This document shows, piece after piece, positions 59,901 through 64,000 of a stretch of 64,000 bases of DNA. Position 1 is the first letter of the stretch, and each line of letters begins with the position of its first letter. The stretch covers positions 62,001-126,000 of the forward strand of contig JAYKXP010000115.1 in NCBI GenBank assembly GCA_037176845.1. The letters run 5' to 3'. The notes under the pieces were generated by a model that saw nothing but the letters and a program-made list of their open reading frames with translations, made no database searches and was not told the origin of the DNA. This DNA is from Paramarasmius palmivorus (lineage: Eukaryota; Basidiomycota; Agaricomycetes; Agaricales; Marasmiaceae). The translations under genes were made by a program, and so were the position numbers.

Positions 59901-60600
59901 TGATTGATTAGGTCTTAGAATATCAGCTAAGGATATTATAAAGCTTCTGAGGTTCTCGTTCTGGGGTGCAGGAAGCACAAACTATGACAACGAACTTTTT
60001 GAGATGGCATGCACATTTCTTCATGAATTTCCGAAGGATCTCGTTGATGCCATCCTTGATAATTGGCTTGTCAACACCACAGGATGACCAGGACATTGGT
60101 TCGAACTCGACCTCTTGCAGGAACATTTCAATTTTTGGATCAAACGGCTCTTCAATTCAAAGAGCATGGATTTTGACTCAAAATACTTGTCCGAAATGGT
60201 TAGCCTCAACATTGGGGGGTTCCAGAGTGTCAGGGACGCAATACCCAAAATGTTTGGTATCAAGCGGAGTGGCAGCGAGCACAAGGCTATAAAGAAGCTC
60301 GAAGACATAAATTGTCTCGGACGCCACTTTCGGACACATAATATCCTTACATTCCAACCTCTCCGTACATCCCAGCCACCGTTGGTTGAGGAAGAATTCA
60401 GTGCCGGAAACAATTACCTTTTGAAAGGTGGTCTGCGAACAGTCTTGGAACGCACAATGTCAGGGGGCGAAGTCCTTGATATCAGCAACGGTAATGAGTC
60501 CGACGTCGAAGTAGAAAATGCAGATACACCATCAAACCCGATCACCATGACAGATGGACGGATCGAGACCAGCGAATTCATATGCAATAATTCTGATTAA
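56917..60600 (+). pseudogene. DUF6589 domain protein, with nonsense and frameshift lesions
   Basis: The probable ATG is at 56917 (MDGIGTRDSETT), followed by a disordered Pro/Ser N-terminus. The DUF6589 body follows in order: HPEALIDSIFNHPKARTRNE; GVTVVMLILIHFRYQWA (after an intron ending near 58358); GRIGLSISYSATQTVLETLA; LFDNVNKMKQVWQ; RLEDVPPGVLNFRML; DHIENVGVATILRVW; MRTSDIDEAQVTGVKDVLL; FIAGDQLTIDRICK; WAQPVIQLWHLKWNW; KFNPEKCDFYPAHH; and FWGAGSTNYDNELFEMACTF near the end. Lesions: TGA at 57711 and 60085 where Arg is plausible (NTTG[Arg]PGHWFELDLLQEHFNFW) and a frame change near 57853. The domain has spaced acidic motifs (FDN, GDQLT) reminiscent of transposase-like folds; that is inference. 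Converges on the helicase gene, 52 bp apart. Confidence 0.7.
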
Positions 60601-60652
60601 ATTATGTTTACATGAAGAGTACTTATGTACGTAGAAGTAGAATTACCACTGA

Positions 60653-62895
60653 TTATAAGTAATTTTCCTTAACTTTATTTACGCGCGTTCGCCTCTTCTT
60701 GGGCGGTGAGCCATGAGCAACGTCATCAGCCCGGAGAGAAGTTGCAGGTCGCTTTCTCGAGCTACGCCTCAAGGAATCATTTGTCGAAGATGAATGCGGC
60801 TCAGATACTCGCTGTGAGGGTTCTGCAGTAGGTTGTGTATTGGCCTTGATAGTCGAATCACGTAGTTTTCGAGATGACGGAGGTTGCGATGGGGGGTCCG
60901 AAGCAGAGCTTGAGCTCGGAATCGTCAATTTGACACGAGGTGCGTGGGTCTCCGTCTTCACTGGTACTGATCCCGACTGTCTAACATTAGACCCTGAATC
61001 AGACTTGTCCTTCTCCTCGTAGAAGTCTGCCATATACTCCTTCATCACCTGATTGAGATAACCAAAGAGCTTTTCTCCACATTCATCCCAAAATTCCCAG
61101 TCCCGCATCACTTCCCGCAAGCGTTCAAGGGTTGAACAGACATGCGCCCTCTCAACAACTTGTTCGAGAATATATGGCGGGAGAAAGTATGTACAGCTTA
61201 GCCCAATTCGGGACCCCCTAATTTGGGCCCATGTTCGGAAGCTCCAAAGCTTGAGTAGCGCAGTAAGCGAGGCCTTGAGCTTGGTGTCCAGTGGTTTGAA
61301 CATTCGATCCGATTGGACTCTCGGAGTACGAGACTGATCCAGATCTTTGAAGTGTCCAGCCCATGTGTTCACCATGTCGAGATCTTCATGGTGATCAATC
61401 TCCCGCGCATGATAAGAGCAATTCGGATGCTCGAAATCACAGGTATATGGTAAACCTGGGCTGAAGAAAGACATGTCGGCAGCACGGGTACACATTTCGG
61501 CAGTTGGATTATACCACTGAAGGGTGGCCGAGGGAAGATGCTCGCGTCGACGAGCATCTTCCTTTGCTTGAGCAGCCGAGGTACTGGTAACTGGAGCATC
61601 TGGGATTTTCACCCACGGAGGCGCATAGGTATACGCAACAGATGGCAGATCGTCACGTCCAGCTCTTCCGACCCGTTGCTTCTCTTTTTGGGGAGATGCA
61701 AGTGGTGGAAGGTCGAGGATGAGGATTCGGTGGACGCGTGCATCAAAACCATAGGTCAATGTGTCTGTAACTATTCCAATGCGCAAATGACGGCCATCAA
61801 GAAAGTCTGCTTCGAACTCCGTACGGTAGTCATCAGGCATCAGGGAGTTGTATAGTTTATTGACCTTCAACCGGTTTGGGAAGGTGGCGGGGAGAAGACG
61901 GTCGAGGAATATCATGACGGCGTATCCGACCTTGATGGTGGGTGCGTAGATGATGGTTTGCTTGATGTCATGGGGTGAATTGACAGTGAATGGGATAAGG
62001 AATGACAGATCGAGGAATGTATTTCCGGAATACGCATGTTGGAAGAATCGTGGAACATATTTAATGTTTGGGCGGTCGAGATTGTACCGTGCATTGACAT
62101 AGTCACCGCAAAAGCCATAGACCTTGGCCAAGCTTTCGGACTGAGAAGGAGTTGCAGAGCCGGTGACGGCGGCCCAAACTGTGCGAGAGGGAAGGGTATG
62201 CCTCATGGCAGAAAGCGCACGGTATGGTCCACCAAAAGGACCTTCTTTTTCTTCTGCTAAATCGGCCTCATCAATGAGCATCCACCGGATAAGTGTCTTG
62301 AACTTGGGCTCGTCCAAGAGCTTCTTCATCCGGGTTCCAAAAAGCATCTGTGGTGTCATGACTGCAAGTCGGACATCTTCTCCTGTAGCTAGCTCGACGA
62401 ATAGATCACGGCGTGGGCTCTCGAGCGCTGCATTGCGAACAGTGTCCTCCGTGAGAGCCAATGCGCGGATGCCGTATTTACGTGCACTCGCGGTCTATTC
62501 AATTACAGTATGAATCAATCGGACGCGTTTATATGACGAAAAGCTGCGTTACTCACCTGCTGCTTGACCAGCTGCTTGGTCGGAACAACAAGAATTCCCA
62601 CAGCCTTCTCTTTACGAGCCTTTGCAGCTATCAGAGGTGACATCAAGACGAGTGTTTTCCCCTGGCCTGTCGCAATCACGAGAAGAAGATCTCTTCCATC
62701 AATCAGATCTTTTGCGTGCTTCAATTGGAATGGACGAAGTGATGAGATGCCAGCCTCTTTACAGAGAAGCTCTTGAAGCCATGGTGTCGAACCAATTCGT
62801 GCCCTGGCAGTGTCGGAATAGGTTGTGGATATAAGCGGAATAGAAGGAGTGACATGCGAATTTGACGTGGGATTAGACAAAGATAATGTTGTCAT
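60653..62895 (-). CDS. RecQ-like DEAD-box DNA helicase (2 exons)
   Basis: Exons 62895-62557 and 62494-60653 (intron 62 nt, GTGAGT..AATAG, phase 0) give 726 aa without stops. Helicase motifs: RPFQLKHAKDLIDGRDLL (Q-like and motif 0), Walker A ATGQGKT (residues 75-81), Walker B DEAD (188-191), motif III TGSATP (224-229), YNLDRPNIKYVPRF, and motif VI QRVGRAGRD (about 387-394), the last close to RecQ helicases. A Cys/His-bearing segment follows (TCDFEHPNCSYHAREIDHH), then helices, and a disordered Ser/Pro/Lys tail ending in PPKKRRTRV, a likely nuclear localisation signal. There is no RQC or HRDC domain that I can see, so it is not a canonical BLM/Sgs1 protein. Similar stand-alone copies are multicopy in Agaricomycetes. 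Likely role: ATP-driven DNA unwinding; biological role unknown. Confidence 0.8.
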
Positions 62896-63029
62896 TGATT
62901 ATTGTGCATCCAGGAATAAATAACCGGGAATAAATAGAACGATTGGAGGGCAGGGACACTAAGGAGTCGACATAGGATGAAGGAGGAAGGTATGATAAAG
63001 GTCATTTTCAAACCCCATCATACGGCCAA
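62896..63029. promoter_or_regulatory. Upstream region of the helicase gene
   Basis: 134 bp between the helicase ATG and the start of the long repeat. The minus-strand sequence just upstream contains TTATTTATTCC, AT-rich but not a clean TATA box. Confidence 0.25.
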
Positions 63030-63660
63030 GCCTACGGTAACTCGGGTATCCATGTATCCGGTCGATCTGTTTGGTGAGAACAAATAAAGATTTCCTCTTC
63101 ACCGTCAGCGACGATAACAAAATTCATACTTTCCAGCCCTCCATCCCTCTATTATACCGACAACCCTATTTTATGTGCTATGAAAATGCCGCACTGAAAA
63201 ATCCTTGGCTATTGGATGGTTAGAACGGTCGGATTAGCGGATATGCTTTCTCAGGTTCATACAGGTACGTCTTCCAAATCTCATTTTTTTCTCCCCAAAG
63301 AAAGGCGAAACTAACCTTGAACATATAGATGATTTCCACTCTACTATCGAACAAACTATTCCTTGAGACCATCCTCGTGGATGCTCGACACTAGCTGTGC
63401 TCCTCAGAGCTCGAAGCTCAAATTCCAACCACAACGACTCAGGGCCTATTATGACCCGCCTAACATACAAAACACGCTCATAGCGGCCGCAAGCTCACTT
63501 TAAAGGATTTGGGTGGATAGTATGTGAGGTTAGGACGACTAGAAAATGTTTATCAGCATTAAACGAGCGACGAGTCAAGCATGCTAGCTAAAGGTATGCT
63601 ACCTCTTTTCTTCGGCTTACCTGCTCTAACCTCAGCAATATCTTCAGGAAACAACTCCCA
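63030..63660 (+). repeat. Long dispersed direct repeat, copy B (copy A at 19.78-20.30 kb)
   Basis: Same orientation and block order as copy A, diverged by many substitutions and with an extra segment of about 110 bp before the final block. It ends in an open frame (63581-63820, MLAKGMLPLFFGLPALTSAI..) whose first 30 residues could be a hydrophobic leader. The frame stops at 63820. Confidence 0.6.
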
Positions 63661-64000
63661 GCCCGTCCTTCCAGCAGAAAAGCACGTCACTACACCCCGA
63701 TCGCTATCTACTCTTCGACGACGCATAGTCGGACCTTTGCCTACATTACCTCTAGCCAACCCATATTACCACTCAAGAGCGACGCCCCAGTACACGGAAG
63801 CTACATTGGAACCTCCATAGCTCAGTTCTATGGCTGGAACTGATACCTAGTGTTACGCGGTCGCTGGTGGCATCTTATGAAAGGCCCTGGCTTCTCCCAC
63901 GACTCAGCCTATATCCCTTTTGCTGCAAGACTCGTACACGATACCGGCTCCGGATGGACGAGGGCGATATGGCACGTCAACTTTTTCTGCCACGGAACTC
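63661..64000. other. Window edge, unassigned
   Basis: The frame ending at 63820 (Pro/Arg-rich) and sequence beyond it may belong to a gene continuing past the window. Not recognised. Confidence 0.3.

Noticed and set aside
1..64000. CRISPR arrays, operons, Shine-Dalgarno sites
   Set aside because: The window is eukaryotic nuclear DNA with spliceosomal introns; no regularly spaced repeat array was seen.

Overview
The window looks like a nuclear contig of a mushroom-forming fungus (Basidiomycota, Agaricomycetes). The evidence is many short spliceosomal introns (about 50-75 nt, GT..AG, with CTRAY-like branch sites), TATA boxes, and gene families typical of that class: a GRF zinc-finger protein, DUF6532, DUF6589, an UNC93-like carrier, a Plavaka-type transposase, and a chromodomain Ty3/gypsy element. 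All family names come from reading translations; no database search was possible.

Left part (0-23 kb): one well-supported three-exon gene on the minus strand (GRF zinc finger, 37-2582), then a long gene-poor stretch with decayed pieces. These are a 516-bp PIF/Harbinger-like MITE with TAA target duplications (8403-8918), a hypothetical gene beside it, an F-box/LRR pseudogene, the C-terminal part of an FAD/NAD(P)-binding reductase, an intron-containing type II tRNA-like gene, and several dispersed degenerate repeats. One repeat (about 19.78-20.30 kb) recurs in the same orientation at about 63.03-63.66 kb.

Middle (23.7-35.7 kb): a 14-exon SNF2-family helicase gene (23776-28182, +), then minus-strand pseudogenes for a short-chain dehydrogenase and an UNC93-like carrier, then unassigned degenerate sequence.

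Transposon nest (35756-56162): two imperfect 41-bp inverted repeats enclose a Plavaka (CACTA/EnSpm-like) transposase read on the minus strand and a divergent, intact 8-exon DUF6532 gene. Two LTR elements sit inside the transposase. One is an 11.3-kb chromodomain Ty3/gypsy element (36315-47579, TSD CACAC). The other is a 3.25-kb gag-only Ty1/copia element (49811-53059, TSD CTAGT). Subtracting both insertions and one copy of each TSD leaves an ancestral element of about 5.9 kb. The gypsy element has a PBS matching its own predicted transcript start (self-priming), a correctly framed GGGAAAC heptamer at the gag-pol overlap, a 274-bp MITE-like insert, and, between pol and the 3' LTR, an intact five-exon gene on the opposite strand with its own TATA box. 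That antisense gene is the most unusual object in the window.

Right part (56.9-64 kb): a DUF6589 gene with several lesions (+) converges on an intact two-exon RecQ-like helicase gene (-), followed by the second copy of the 20-kb repeat.

One theme links the broken genes. Nearly all in-frame stops in the gypsy element, DUF6589, the SDR fragment and the F-box gene are TGA where CGA (Arg) is expected. This is the footprint of C-to-T change at CpG, as produced by methylation-linked silencing of repeats.
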